Below are positions 26,875-35,500 of a DNA stretch of 64,000 bases, piece after piece; the stretch's first letter is position 1; every line of letters starts with the position of its first letter. The notes under the pieces were generated by a model. That model saw nothing but the letters and a program-made list of their open reading frames with translations. It did not search any database and was not told the origin of the DNA. The translations under genes and the position numbers were made by a program. The stretch is taken from contig NZ_JAHWGP010000023.1 in NCBI RefSeq assembly GCF_020873915.1, forward strand, positions 1 to 64,000, given 5' to 3'. The DNA is from Streptomyces sp. DH5 (GTDB lineage: Bacteria > Actinomycetota > Actinomycetes > Streptomycetales > Streptomycetaceae).

Positions 26875-27540
26875 CTACTCCTCCGGCGTCCCGCCCTCCA
26901 CCAGCCGCTCCGCGATGTCGTCCGCCCAGGCCCGGGCCCAGCGGCGCAGGGACTCCACCGACGCGGCGTCCAGGCCGTGGGCGCGGAACTCGCCGTCGTC
27001 GAGCCATTCCGTGCCGGCCAGCCGGGACTGCAGTTCGGTGAGGTCGAAGGTGTCGGGGGCGTGGCGGCGGCCCAGTCCCTCCAGCTCCGGGCGGCTCCAG
27101 CGGTCCGCGACCGCGTGCACGTCGACGAGGTCGCGGGGGAGCCCGCGGTCCGCCGGCGCGCGTACGGACGTACCGGCCAGGTCCTCCAGGGAGAGCGCAG
27201 GCCCGACCGCCGTCTCCACCACCGGCCGCCACAGCACCTCCTTGCGGAGGTCCACCCGGTACTCCGTCCCGGTCACGGGATCGCCGACCACCAGCCGCGC
27301 GGTCAGCGGACCGAGTACTGGCCGGTGACCGCCCACCCGCGCGCCTCCATCCCGGCCCGCACCGTGCCGGCGACCTCCGCCGTGGCTGCCGGATGCCGGT
27401 GGCCAGATCCACCCCCGCGGCTGGCCCGGGCGTCCACCAGCCCGTGTGTTTGCACGGCGGCCCCGCCGGCCAGGACGAGCCCGTACGGCGTCCCGGCGGC
27501 GAGCAGATCGCCCGCCGGCCGCTCGTGCACGGCGTCCGCG
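26875..27540 (-). pseudogene. AbiEii/AbiGii-like nucleotidyltransferase, frameshifted
   Basis: The 5' part, from the GTG at 27540, gives GLVLAGGAAVQTHGLVDARASR, the start of an AbiEii-type nucleotidyltransferase. The expected catalytic stretch VDLATG is present in another frame, so over about 6 codons (27392-27418) a +1 and a -1 change cancel and replace the DxD region with GGSGHR. A further 1-bp loss near 27305-27312 puts GPLTARLVVGDPVTG onwards in a third frame, which runs to 26875 and carries normal C-terminal features (LSLEDLAGTSVRAPADRGLPRDLVD). AbiEii proteins are type IV toxins. It is inactive if the sequence is right; sequencing error in G/C runs is possible. Confidence 0.65.
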
Positions 27541-27592
27541 CCGGCCGGGGACGAGGTCGTGCCCCGATTGTCGCGTGGGCCGCGCACCCGCC

Positions 27593-29143
27593 CTACGCCC
27601 GCCAGTAGCCTCGCCGGAGCAGCACCGCCAGGGGGACGATCTCGATGCGGCCGAGGAACATCAGCGCGGTGAGGACCACCTTCGACACCGCCCCGAGCGA
27701 CGCGTACGAACCGAACGGGCCGAGTTCGCCGAACGCCGGGCCGACGTTGCCCAGGCAGGCCGCGGCGGCACCGAGCGCGGTGAACGCACCGGCCCCCGGC
27801 GTGCTCCCCGAGGCGTCGACGGCGAGGCACAGCGTGCCGACCGCGAGGGCGAGCACGTACAGCAGGGCGAACGCGAGCGCCGAGCGGAGCGCCCGGCCGT
27901 CGACCACCCGGCCGCTCACCCGCACCGGCAGCACGGCGTCGGGGTGGACCGCCTGCTCCAGCTCGTGCCGGGTGAAACGGAAGAGGACGAGATGGCGGAC
28001 GACCTTGACCGACCCGCTCGCCGACCCCGCGCACGCCCCGACGAACATCAGCGCCAGCAGGGTGAGCGCGGCGAGCGTCCCCCAGCCCGACCAGTCCAGC
28101 GTCGCGAAGCCGGTGGTGGTCATCACCGAGACCGTCTGGAAGACCGCGTGCCGGACACCGCCGAGCCCTTCGACCGTCCCGTCCGCGAACAGCTCCACCG
28201 CCAGCACGGCCGACCCCACCACGAGCAGCCCCAGGTACAGGCGCAGTTCCTCGTCGCGGACCCCGGCCCGGAACTGGCGCAGCACGGCGAGCCGGTACAG
28301 CCGCAGCAGGTTCACCCCGGCCACCGCCATCAGCGCGCACAGCACCCACTGCGTCACCGGCGCCAGACCCCGGGCCGAATCGGCGTCCGGGGTGAACCCG
28401 CCGAGGGCCACGGCGGACGTCGCGTAGGAGAAGGCGTCGAACAGGTCCATGCGCCGGTCAAGCCCGGTCCAGCCCAGAGCGGCCAGGACCAGGAAACCGG
28501 CCGCCGTCACCGTGAGGTAGATCTTCCACAGCCGCCGGGCGGTCCCCCGCACGGTCGCGCCGAGCGACTCCATCTCGACCGGCCCCGGCAGTTCCGAGCG
28601 CAGCAGCTCGCGGCCCCCGATGCGCAGCCGCGGCAGCACCGCCAGCGCGAGCACGATGATGCCCAGACCGCCCAGCCCGTGGGTGAGCTGCCGCCAGAAC
28701 AGCATGTCGGTGCCGACCGCGTCCACATCCGTCAGCACCGTCGCCCCGGTGGCGGTGAACCCGGACATCGCCTCGAAGTAGGCGTCGACCGGGTGGTCGA
28801 GCTGCGGGACGCGGCCCAGCAGGAACGGCAGCGCGCCGAACGCGGGCACGAGCAGCCAGACCGCGGCGACGACGAGGAACCCCTCCCGCACGCCCAGCGG
28901 CGGCCGCTCGCCCGTCAGTCGCCCGAGCGCCAGACCCGTCACCGCCGTCACGGCCCCGGCGACGAGGAACGGCCAGGGAGGCTCGCCGGACACCAGCGCG
29001 ACAACCGCCGGCGCGAGGAACGCGAGCGCGAACCAGGCGAGGAGCGCGCCCACCACCCCCAGCGCGGTCCGCAGGTCCACGCCGAGCCGACCGCGCGCCG
29101 TCCACCGGCGCGGGCGCCTCGGCACCGTGCCCGGGCGCGTCAC
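27593..29143 (-). CDS. trkH: Potassium uptake membrane subunit TrkH
   Basis: 516 residues, GTG start. The protein has the TrkH/KtrB fold of repeated membrane-pore-membrane units with filter-region sequences MSGFTATGATVLTD, SYATSAVALGGFTPD and VMTTTGFATLDW, and GNVGPAFGE in the last unit. It forms the K+-conducting dimer of a Trk system. Its GTG overlaps the stop of trkA by 3 bp (29141-29142 region), so TrkA and TrkH are coupled. Confidence 0.93.
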   Translation of the reverse strand: MTRPGTVPRRPRRWTARGRLGVDLRTALGVVGALLAWFALAFLAPAVVALVSGEPPWPFLVAGAVTAVTGLALGRLTGERPPLGVREGFLVVAAVWLLVPAFGALPFLLGRVPQLDHPVDAYFEAMSGFTATGATVLTDVDAVGTDMLFWRQLTHGLGGLGIIVLALAVLPRLRIGGRELLRSELPGPVEMESLGATVRGTARRLWKIYLTVTAAGFLVLAALGWTGLDRRMDLFDAFSYATSAVALGGFTPDADSARGLAPVTQWVLCALMAVAGVNLLRLYRLAVLRQFRAGVRDEELRLYLGLLVVGSAVLAVELFADGTVEGLGGVRHAVFQTVSVMTTTGFATLDWSGWGTLAALTLLALMFVGACAGSASGSVKVVRHLVLFRFTRHELEQAVHPDAVLPVRVSGRVVDGRALRSALAFALLYVLALAVGTLCLAVDASGSTPGAGAFTALGAAAACLGNVGPAFGELGPFGSYASLGAVSKVVLTALMFLGRIEIVPLAVLLRRGYWRA

Positions 29144-30453
29144 AGGTCGTGCTCGATCGAGGGGACGCGCTCGGGCTCGCTCAGCACGACGGCACGGTCC
29201 CCGGGCCGCAGTTCGTCCTTCCCGTCGGGGAAGAACACCGCACCGTCGCGGACGATCGCTCCCACCCCGGCCGCGGGCACCGCGTCGACCGGCCGGTGCG
29301 CGTACCGGCTGTCCGCCCGGACGGTGACGTCGAGGACCTCGAACCGGTCGTCCCCCAGCATCGCCACCTGCCGGGTGCGCTCGCCGAAGGTGAAACGGGC
29401 CATCTTCTCGGCCGTCTCGTCACCCGGGTCGATCGTCACGTCGACGCCGGCCGCCTCGAAGACCGCGGCGGCGGCGGGGTCGTCGAGGACCGTCACCGTC
29501 AGCCCCACCCCGTGGAGCCGCGCCAGCACCGCCCCGTGCAGGTTCCGCGAGTCGTCCCCGCCCGCGAACACCGCCGCGCCCGCCGTACCGATGCGTTCCC
29601 GGCGCAGGAACTCCGCGTCGAGTCCCGAGGCGTGGAAGACCCGCGCCCGGTCCAGCGCGTCCGCTGCCGCCCGCGCCCGCTCCTCGTCCGGCTCGACCAC
29701 CCGCACGGACATTCCCCTGTCCAGCAGCACCCGGGCGATGGCGGTACCCCTGCGTCCGGCGCCGAACAACACCACCTCGCCGACCGGATCCGCCCCGCTG
29801 ACCAGCCGGCCCCACGCGCGGGCCGCCGCCGGCGACGCCATCACGATCACCCAGTCGCCGGGCCGCACCACCTCCCGCTCGGCCGGCCTGATCCACTCCC
29901 CGTCCCGCACGACGGCGACCACCCGCGAGTCCGCGGGCAGACCCGCGTCGGACAGGGGCCGCCCGGCGAACCGCGGCGGCGTCTCCTTGCGGACGTCCAC
30001 CCCGAGCACGACCACCTCGCCCTCCGCGAAGAAGTCCACGTGCCGGGCGCCCGGCACATGGAGGACACGCGCGACGGCACTCGCGGTCTCGTACGCCGTC
30101 GAGACGAGGAGGTCCACGTCGAGATCACCCGCGCGCCAGGCCGGCAGGTAGTCCGTTCCGGTGGCCCGCACCGCCGTGCGCGCCGACGACAGCCGGCGGG
30201 CCAGCATGGCGATCACCAGGTTGACCTCGTCCCGTGACGTGCACGCCAGGACCAGTTCCGCGTCGGCGACCCCGGCGTCGAGCAGTGTCTCGCGCCGGGT
30301 GCCGCTGCCGCGGGTGACCCGCACGTCGTAGGTGTGGGACAGGGCCCGCAGACGCTCCTCGTCGACGTCGATCACCGTGCAGTCGTGCGTCTCGGCGAGG
30401 GACTTGACCACGGTGTGCCCGACCTGACCCGCACCCACCACGATGACCCGCAT
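29140..30453 (-). CDS. trkA: Trk system NAD-binding regulatory subunit TrkA
   Basis: 437 residues with two RCK units. The first Rossmann fold opens MRVIVVGAGQVGHTVVKSLAE (NAD-binding GxGxxG at 7-12) and the second starts near residue 230 (VLFGAGRRGTAIARVLL). Each is followed by a TrkA_C domain. The cytoplasmic ring gates TrkH in response to nucleotide ligands. It lies first in a two-gene operon with trkH. Confidence 0.94.
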   Translation of the reverse strand: MRVIVVGAGQVGHTVVKSLAETHDCTVIDVDEERLRALSHTYDVRVTRGSGTRRETLLDAGVADAELVLACTSRDEVNLVIAMLARRLSSARTAVRATGTDYLPAWRAGDLDVDLLVSTAYETASAVARVLHVPGARHVDFFAEGEVVVLGVDVRKETPPRFAGRPLSDAGLPADSRVVAVVRDGEWIRPAEREVVRPGDWVIVMASPAAARAWGRLVSGADPVGEVVLFGAGRRGTAIARVLLDRGMSVRVVEPDEERARAAADALDRARVFHASGLDAEFLRRERIGTAGAAVFAGGDDSRNLHGAVLARLHGVGLTVTVLDDPAAAAVFEAAGVDVTIDPGDETAEKMARFTFGERTRQVAMLGDDRFEVLDVTVRADSRYAHRPVDAVPAAGVGAIVRDGAVFFPDGKDELRPGDRAVVLSEPERVPSIEHDL

Positions 30454-30947
30454 ACCGGCATCGTGGCACGCCCCGCCCCGCCCCGCCCCGGGCCGCCGTG
30501 ACGCCCGTTGTCCTCGGACCGTCCGGACCCCATGGGGAATCGTTCACCCGTGCGGACGTAAATCTGTCGTGGTCGCTGTAGACATTCGCGAAGGAGGGGG
30601 GTACTGTCTCTGCCGTAGCCAAGAAGTCTTCAAGGCGAGGCAGACATGAACTGCCCGCATGGAGGAATGACATCGCGGCCTGCGGCGGCCCCTGGTGGCC
30701 GCCGACGGGTCGCAGGGCCCACCCGCGGCACCCCACCGGTGCCCACGAAGGAAGAGAGAAGGAGGCGGACGCCATCAGGATCGCCCGGGCGAGAACGGTC
30801 CGCCCGGGTACCGCAGGCCCCGGAACGGAAGGTGGTCCCACGGTCACGCATCCGCGATCCCCGCACACTCCGCCCCACGCCCGGGGCCGGTGCGGCAACA
30901 GAAGGCCGGTCGTGCAGTAAGCCGGCAGATGGTGTTACAAATCCCTC
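30454..30947. other. Long non-coding leader/intergenic region
   Basis: No convincing gene in about 490 bp between the divergent trkA start and the MerR-like gene. The plus strand holds purine-rich tracts (GAAGGAGGGGGG near 30590; AAGGAAGAGAGAAGGAGG near 30748) and a hairpin around 30676-30715. A 114-residue open frame from 30646 is Arg/Pro-rich and lacks family features, so I do not call it. A long structured 5' leader for the downstream regulator is possible. Confidence 0.4.
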
Positions 30948-30979
30948 GGGGCCTTGGTGCCGTACGGCACCAAGGCCCC
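30948..30979. promoter_or_regulatory. Perfect 32-nt palindrome before the MerR-like gene
   Basis: The left arm GGGGCCTTGGTGCCGT is followed directly by its exact reverse complement, ending 27 bp before the ATG at 31007. As DNA it could be a regulator-binding operator; as RNA it would be a very stable hairpin, either a terminator of the long leader or a structure near the ribosome-binding site. No U-run follows on either strand. Confidence 0.6.
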
Positions 30980-31006
30980 TCGACGCATGATCCGACAGAG
31001 GTGCAG

Positions 31007-31324
31007 ATGACCGCAGACACACCGCTCGACCGACTCGACGACGACGACTACCCCGCCTACACCATGGGACGAGCAGCGGAGATGCTCGGTACCACGCCCG
31101 CCTTCCTGCGGGCACTCGGCGAAGCCCGGCTGATCACGCCCCTGCGGTCCGAGGGCGGCCACCGCCGCTACTCCCGCTACCAGCTGCGGATCGCCGCCAG
31201 GGCGCGGGAGATGGTCGATCAGGGCACCGCCATCGAGGCGGCCTGCCGCATCATCATCCTGGAAGACCAACTGGAAGAGGCCCAGCGCATCAACGACGAA
31301 CTGCGCCGGAAGGCGGACGCCTGA
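31007..31324 (+). CDS. Small MerR-like helix-turn-helix protein
   Basis: 105 residues with a single MerR-type winged helix: YTMGRAAEMLGTTPAFLRALGEARLITPLRSEGGHRRYS is split over residues about 17-55, followed by a helical tail rich in Glu/Gln/Arg (EDQLEEAQRINDELRRKADA) that probably dimerises. No effector domain is present, so it resembles developmental or stress regulators of the short MerR type. AGAGGTG precedes the ATG. The perfect palindrome upstream may be its binding site. Confidence 0.82.
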   Translation: MTADTPLDRLDDDDYPAYTMGRAAEMLGTTPAFLRALGEARLITPLRSEGGHRRYSRYQLRIAARAREMVDQGTAIEAACRIIILEDQLEEAQRINDELRRKADA

Positions 31325-31499
31325 TCCGGGCCCTCACCGTGGACGTCGGCCCCACCGGCCCCCGGTCCCATCCTGTCGGCGAGCCGGTCGGAGGACCGGG
31401 CTGGGCACCCCGGTCCGGCCCGGACAGGACGTCCCGCTCCGGCCCGGACGGGGCACCGCGCATGTCACCCGGACGGAGCGGCGCATAGAATCCGTCTTC

Positions 31500-31859
31500 A
31501 TGGTGAAGCCCGACGAGCTGATCATTCAGATCGCCACCCTTGTCGAGTCCGGACAGAGCAGCCGGATGTCCCTGACCGTGGTCACCGGTGGTGCCGTCAT
31601 CACCGGTCGCCTGGCCCCCGAAGCCGTGTGGCGGCAGCGGGTGGCGGAGGTGCTGACGGACTCGGCCCAGCTGAGCGGTTTCTCGACCGTGTTCGACGCC
31701 CCCGCGGCGAGCGACGGCCCGCCCACGCACCTGCACTTCCACGTCGCCCGGATCCTCCAGGGCGCCGTGGGCATCCCGGAGACGGGCGGGATGTACCGCG
31801 TCGCGATCGAGGACGTCAGCGCGTGGACCGTGGGGGACTTCAGTTACTCCGATCACTGA
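31500..31859 (+). CDS. Hypothetical protein, possibly GvpU-like
   Basis: 119 residues, mostly beta-strand in pattern: MVKPDELIIQIATLVESGQSSRMSLTVVTGGAVITGRL opens (residues 1-38), then THLHFHVARILQG, ending in a short acidic/aromatic tail. The start weakly resembles proteins annotated as gas-vesicle accessory GvpU (an N-terminal helix plus a TGGAVITG-like strand), but no other gas vesicle genes are in the window, so I do not assign that role. Codon use and length support a real gene. Confidence 0.65.
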   Translation: MVKPDELIIQIATLVESGQSSRMSLTVVTGGAVITGRLAPEAVWRQRVAEVLTDSAQLSGFSTVFDAPAASDGPPTHLHFHVARILQGAVGIPETGGMYRVAIEDVSAWTVGDFSYSDH

Positions 31860-32277
31860 GGGCTCCATGCCCCGCCGCTGACCCCTCGGCGGTGACGTCA
31901 CGCGGACGCACCCGGTCCGTGCAGGCCGGCCCGTCCCGCACGGCGGCGGTGAGCGCGACCCGGGTGACCACGTCGGTGCACCCGTCGTCCTCGTCACGGA
32001 CGGCGAGGTGGCCGGTACGGGCGGCGGCCGTGACGGGCAACGCCACCTCGACGGTCGTGCCGTCCCGGTGGCACTCGTCGCCGTCGTGAGGAGGCCTGAG
32101 GTGTCCGCCGACGTGGAATACGTCCGAACCGTGGACAGAAGTGCCGCCCGCGGGATGGATCGGCTTCCTGAGCCTGCCGACGCCCGCCCGGTCCTGAAGG
32201 GAACGGATCGACGCGGGAATGCCGTACCGGGAGCCCCGAGGAAAGGGTGATGGCGGCCGGAAGGAATGCGAAATACG
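31860..32277. other. Intergenic region without recognised gene
   Basis: About 420 bp after the hypothetical gene at 31500-31859. Open frames on both strands are Arg/Pro-rich and match nothing I recognise. A minus-strand frame (31840-32046) reads MALPVTAAARTGHLAVRDED and could be a remnant of an ATP-binding or signalling protein, but it has no ribosome-binding site and I do not call it. Confidence 0.3.
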
Positions 32278-32351
32278 CAGTCGGCCCTGGAAAGGCAGTC
32301 GGCCCGGGGGAAACAGTCGCCCCGGGGAAAAGGCAGTCGGCCCGGGGGAGA
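32278..32351. repeat. Four-copy 18-20-bp tandem repeat
   Basis: Four successive units of CAGTCGGCCCGGGGGAAA with small changes lie downstream of the cold-shock gene terminator. The neighbouring 31860-32277 contains no recognisable gene. Function unknown; slippage-prone purine-rich DNA. Confidence 0.7.
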
Positions 32352-32378
32352 GCCCGACTCGGCGGAGCGAAAACGGCA

Positions 32379-32420
32379 GTAGCCGGGGCCCACACCCCGA
32401 AGGGTGCGGGCCCCGGCTAC
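32379..32420 (-). terminator. Terminator of the cold-shock gene
   Basis: Arms of about 19 bp (GTAGCCGGGGCCCACACCC at 32379-32397 and its near-perfect complement ending at 32420) around a CGAA loop begin 15 bp beyond the cold-shock stop. On the minus strand a TTTT follows shortly after, giving a classical Rho-independent terminator. Confidence 0.85.
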
Positions 32421-32435
32421 GCGGTGCGCGTCAGA

Positions 32436-32639
32436 TCAGGCGGGAACGATGTTCTCCGCCGTCGGGCCCTTCTGGCCCTGCGCGATGTCGAAGGACACCT
32501 TCTGGCCCTCGAGCAGCTCGCGGAAGCCCTGGGCGGCGATGTTCGAGTAGTGGGCGAACACGTCAGGGCCGCCACCGTCCTGCTCGATGAAGCCGAAACC
32601 CTTTTCCGCGTTGAACCACTTCACGGTTCCAGTAGCCAT
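32436..32639 (-). CDS. CspA-family cold-shock protein
   Basis: 67 residues forming one cold-shock OB fold: [18 protein letters not shown] contains RNP1 (KGFGFI), and [10 protein letters not shown] corresponds to RNP2 (usual VFVHYS). These proteins bind single-stranded RNA/DNA and act as RNA chaperones; Streptomyces have several. AGGAGATATGAC precedes the ATG at 32639. A strong terminator follows the stop. Confidence 0.96.
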   Translation of the reverse strand: MATGTVKWFNAEKGFGFIEQDGGGPDVFAHYSNIAAQGFRELLEGQKVSFDIAQGQKGPTAENIVPA

Positions 32640-32975
32640 GTCATATCTCCTTCGGGGCTGTGCGTCGGCATCCACCCTGTGCGGACACCGCGTCGCCGCG
32701 ATGATCACCCCGCCGGAAAACCGGTAATGCACAAGCGCTTCCTCCGGCATGTCTGCCGTAGTGAGAGCGCTTGGAGTTTCGGGAACCACAACTGCAACTG
32801 CGATCGACAGTAGCACGCTGGGACGCTCTGTGTAATTCGCCCCATTCTGCTCTCCCCCTCGGCATAAAGAATCTGTGGACACCCCGCGCGCAATTCTGAC
32901 CTCGCGGGTGCAGATAAAAATCCGCGCGCCGTCCTGCCGTGCCCGTCCCGAAAGCGCCCTCAGGGACCCCAGGAA
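32640..32975. other. Cold-shock gene upstream region
   Basis: This region is notably less GC-rich than its neighbours (for example CTGCAACTGCGATCGACAG near 32790 and ATAAAGAATCTGTGG near 32864). It probably holds the promoter and a long 5' untranslated leader of the minus-strand cold-shock gene, as is common for csp mRNAs. No gene is recognised. Confidence 0.45.
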
Positions 32976-33029
32976 CCCTCAGAGCCCTCAGAGCCCTCAG
33001 AGCCCTCAGAGCCCTCAGAGCCCTCAGAG
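32976..33029. repeat. Six exact copies of a 9-bp tandem repeat
   Basis: CCCTCAGAG occurs six times head to tail with no change, preceded by two diverged relatives (CCCTCAGGG and CCCAGGAA). It is non-coding and lies between the cold-shock gene and the Clp-N gene. Exact repetition suggests recent expansion by slippage. Confidence 0.9.
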
Positions 33030-33188
33030 CGAAGGGTCCTCTCCCCACGGCATCCCGCGGGTGGTGCGCCCCGCCCGGCACGGGACACCGACTGAAGGGG
33101 GAGATCCGGATACGCCTCCCGGACGATGCGCTCGCCGCTCCGGACGGGAAGTCTGCCCAGCAGCACCGGCGATCACGAGGACGGCAGC

Positions 33189-34265
33189 ATGGAAGCCAAC
33201 ACGGAGCCCGACTGGACGGTCGTGGGAATCCTGGGATCCGCGAGAGGCGCCGCCGGGGCGTCCGGCGGGGAAGCCATCGGCACCGACCACCTGCTGGCCG
33301 GCATCACCGCGTCCAAGGGAGCCGCGCGTCAGGCGCTCGCGGACGCCGGGGCGACCGGAACCGCCGTGGCGGCACTGCTGCGGGACGCCGGGGAACGGGG
33401 CGTCACGCGGGAGGGCGCCGACGACGCCGAGGAGACCGTCGCCGCCCGGGACCTCCTGGGGGAGGACGGGGACCGGCGCACCCGCTTCACGGGCGCCGCG
33501 GCCAGGGCACTGACCTCGGCCAGGGAACAGGCGCGGCGGGAGGGCGCGAAGAAGTTCGGTGCGGTGCACCTGCTGCGGGCGCTGCTGGAGGAGAACACGG
33601 GGGAGGGGTCGCGAGAACCCCACCGCGCGGTCGGACTGCTGGCGGCCTGCGGGGTCTCTCCCCGGACCGTACTGTCCCTCCTCGACGGCGACGCCCCGCA
33701 CCGGACGGACGACCTCGCCCCCGGACTGCGCCCCACCCGAGACGCCCTCCTCGGCCGCGGCCACTACCCGCACAAGGCCCTCTGGAAGCGGTGGCTGCTC
33801 GCACGCGCAGGCGTCAACTGGGCGTCCCGGCCCGCCTGGTGGGTGAGCATGGAAGCGCACGAACAGGCGCGCCGTCTCGGCCACGGCACGGTGGGCACCG
33901 AGCACATCCTGCTGGCCGTCCTGGCCACGCACGAGGTCGCGCTCCGGTACCCGCACATGAGGGACGAGCGCGCCCCCACACCCGACACCCGCTACGGGGG
34001 CGGCGAGCGGCTGGCCCGCCGGGGCCTCGACCACGCCACGGTCCACGGCGCGCTCACCACCGGCCGCATCCCCCTGGCAGCCGACCCACGCCCCGCCCGG
34101 CAATACCTGGACGAGGCCGCGTCCCCGGGCAGGCCGCCCACGGACGCCCCGGCCGGCGTCCCGGCGACCGACCCGGGCACGGGCCCCCTCGTCGACCTCC
34201 TCCTCAAGGAGGCAACCCGCGCCCGACAGCTGATCGACGTCCTCGCCCCCGCGCCGGAGAGGTGA
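33189..34265 (+). CDS. Clp repeat (Clp-N) domain protein without ATPase domain
   Basis: 358 residues from the ATG at 33189. Two or more ClpA/ClpC N-domain-like helical repeats are visible: IGTDHLLAGITASKGAARQAL near 38-60, FTGAAARALTSAREQARREGAKKFGAVHLLRALL near 100-135, and RLGHGTVGTEHILLAVL near 230-250. There is no Walker motif, so it is not a chaperone ATPase. Stand-alone Clp-N proteins are frequent in Streptomyces and may act as adaptors or substrate binders. Function unproven. Confidence 0.8.
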   Translation: MEANTEPDWTVVGILGSARGAAGASGGEAIGTDHLLAGITASKGAARQALADAGATGTAVAALLRDAGERGVTREGADDAEETVAARDLLGEDGDRRTRFTGAAARALTSAREQARREGAKKFGAVHLLRALLEENTGEGSREPHRAVGLLAACGVSPRTVLSLLDGDAPHRTDDLAPGLRPTRDALLGRGHYPHKALWKRWLLARAGVNWASRPAWWVSMEAHEQARRLGHGTVGTEHILLAVLATHEVALRYPHMRDERAPTPDTRYGGGERLARRGLDHATVHGALTTGRIPLAADPRPARQYLDEAASPGRPPTDAPAGVPATDPGTGPLVDLLLKEATRARQLIDVLAPAPER

Positions 34266-34280
34266 CGGACGCCCCACGTC

Positions 34281-34556
34281 TCAGAGGTCGCCGCTCTCGT
34301 CCTCGAGGCCCAGGTCCTCCGGCAGCCGCGCCATGGAGGCACGGACGTCCGGCCGTGTCTCCTGCTCCGCGGCCGCCGTGAAGAGGCCGGCCAGACGCAG
34401 GCGGTCGGCCGCCGGAAGCCGGTCCAGCGTGTCGGCGAGATCCTCGAACCATGTGGTGGCGAGGTCGGGGTCGACCTCGTCGTCACTGGTCAGGTCGATG
34501 GCGGTGATCAACTGGGCCACCGCAGTCGCAAGCGTGGTCAACAACCGTTCGGACAC
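34281..34556 (-). CDS. Small acidic hypothetical protein
   Basis: 91 residues from the GTG at 34556, which follows a strong AGGAGGA. It is helical and acidic (LTSDDEVDPDLATTWFEDLADTLDRLP; LPEDLGLEDESGDL end) with no membrane segment. I do not recognise the family. It converges on the Clp-N gene, whose stop is 16 bp away. Confidence 0.65.
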   Translation of the reverse strand: MSERLLTTLATAVAQLITAIDLTSDDEVDPDLATTWFEDLADTLDRLPAADRLRLAGLFTAAAEQETRPDVRASMARLPEDLGLEDESGDL

Positions 34557-34750
34557 GGCTCGTTCCTCCTGAAGATCGGCAGCCCGTAGCGTAGACGGCG
34601 GCCGGGACATCGCGCCGGGAAGATTCCCGCGGGTGTCATCCGAGGCAGGGCCGAACGGAGTTGGTACGGGTGGAGAGGCGCCCTCCACCCACCAGCCCGC
34701 GTGGACCTTCGCACGAGGAAGGTCCGTGTTCCGCAAGGAGTTGCCCGTTC

Positions 34751-35500
34751 ATGAAGCGGACGCTGAAGTACCTGGCCGGCGCGGCCGTCACGGCCGCCGT
34801 CGCCGGAACGGCCACGATCTCGTACGCCGCACCCGCGAACCCGCCGCACGACACGACCACCAAGGCGCAGGCGGCACAGTTCCAGGCCGTCACCCCGGCC
34901 GGCGAGGACCGACCCGCCACGGCGATCGAGTCGACGGCGAGGAGGAACGCCCCGACGCCCCGCATCGTCGCTCCCGGTGAGCGGGTGACGGCCGCCCCCG
35001 GCTTCCAGCTCTGGCTCACCGCCGAGGGCAAGCACTGGACCACCCCCTCCATGCCCGGACTGGAGCAGTTCCGCAGCGTGGTCGACGGCAACATCGACCG
35101 CGGCACCCCCGGCGTCTCCGTGCAGTCCGAGATCTCGGACGACCGCGCCTACCTCTCCGGCCTGTACTACGGCGGCAGGGGCACCGCGTCCACCGTCGAG
35201 ATCGAGACGGCCTCCGGCACCGTCCACGGCAAGCTCATCGAGCTTCCCGGCAAGCCCGGATGGGGTGTTTGGTACGCCACCACCGACGTCGAACCCGACG
35301 GCGGCCCCCTCACCTTCGTCTCCGAGGTCACCGTCCACGACACCAAGGGCAGGATCTACGCCCGGCTGACCACACGATCCCGCCGGGGGGGGGGCCCCGG
35401 GGCCCCCCGCCCCCGGCACCCTCCCCGCACCCTCCCCGCACCCGACCCAGAGGAACCGCGTCCGTGCCGCAGGACGAGACAGCCGCACCCTTCCCCCTGA
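34751..35500 (+). CDS. Secreted paralogue of the downstream anti-sigma ectodomain
   Basis: 249 residues from the ATG at 34751. A Sec signal peptide (MKRTLKYLAGAAVTAAVAG... cleavage after about residue 26) is followed by a linker and a domain (about 73-215) nearly identical to the C-terminal domain of the protein at 35994-36719, including GFQLWLTAEGKHWTTPSMP. DNA identity over about 400 bp is very high, so the duplication is recent or maintained by conversion. The paralogue ends YARLPAR; here the frame runs on through a G10 tract (35385-35394) for about 35 unrelated residues and overlaps the next start, suggesting a lost stop. Confidence 0.75.
   Translation: MKRTLKYLAGAAVTAAVAGTATISYAAPANPPHDTTTKAQAAQFQAVTPAGEDRPATAIESTARRNAPTPRIVAPGERVTAAPGFQLWLTAEGKHWTTPSMPGLEQFRSVVDGNIDRGTPGVSVQSEISDDRAYLSGLYYGGRGTASTVEIETASGTVHGKLIELPGKPGWGVWYATTDVEPDGGPLTFVSEVTVHDTKGRIYARLTTRSRRGGGPGAPRPRHPPRTLPAPDPEEPRPCRRTRQPHPSP

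Noticed and set aside
27446-30151. 901-residue plus-strand frame
   Set aside because: Antisense to trkA/trkH, which have clear domains and coupled starts.
30646-30990. 114-residue frame in the leader of the MerR-like gene
   Set aside because: Low-complexity Arg/Pro composition and it runs into the perfect palindrome; no family features.
31500-31859. Gas vesicle gene cluster
   Set aside because: Only one weak GvpU-like resemblance and no gvpA, gvpF or other gas vesicle genes nearby.
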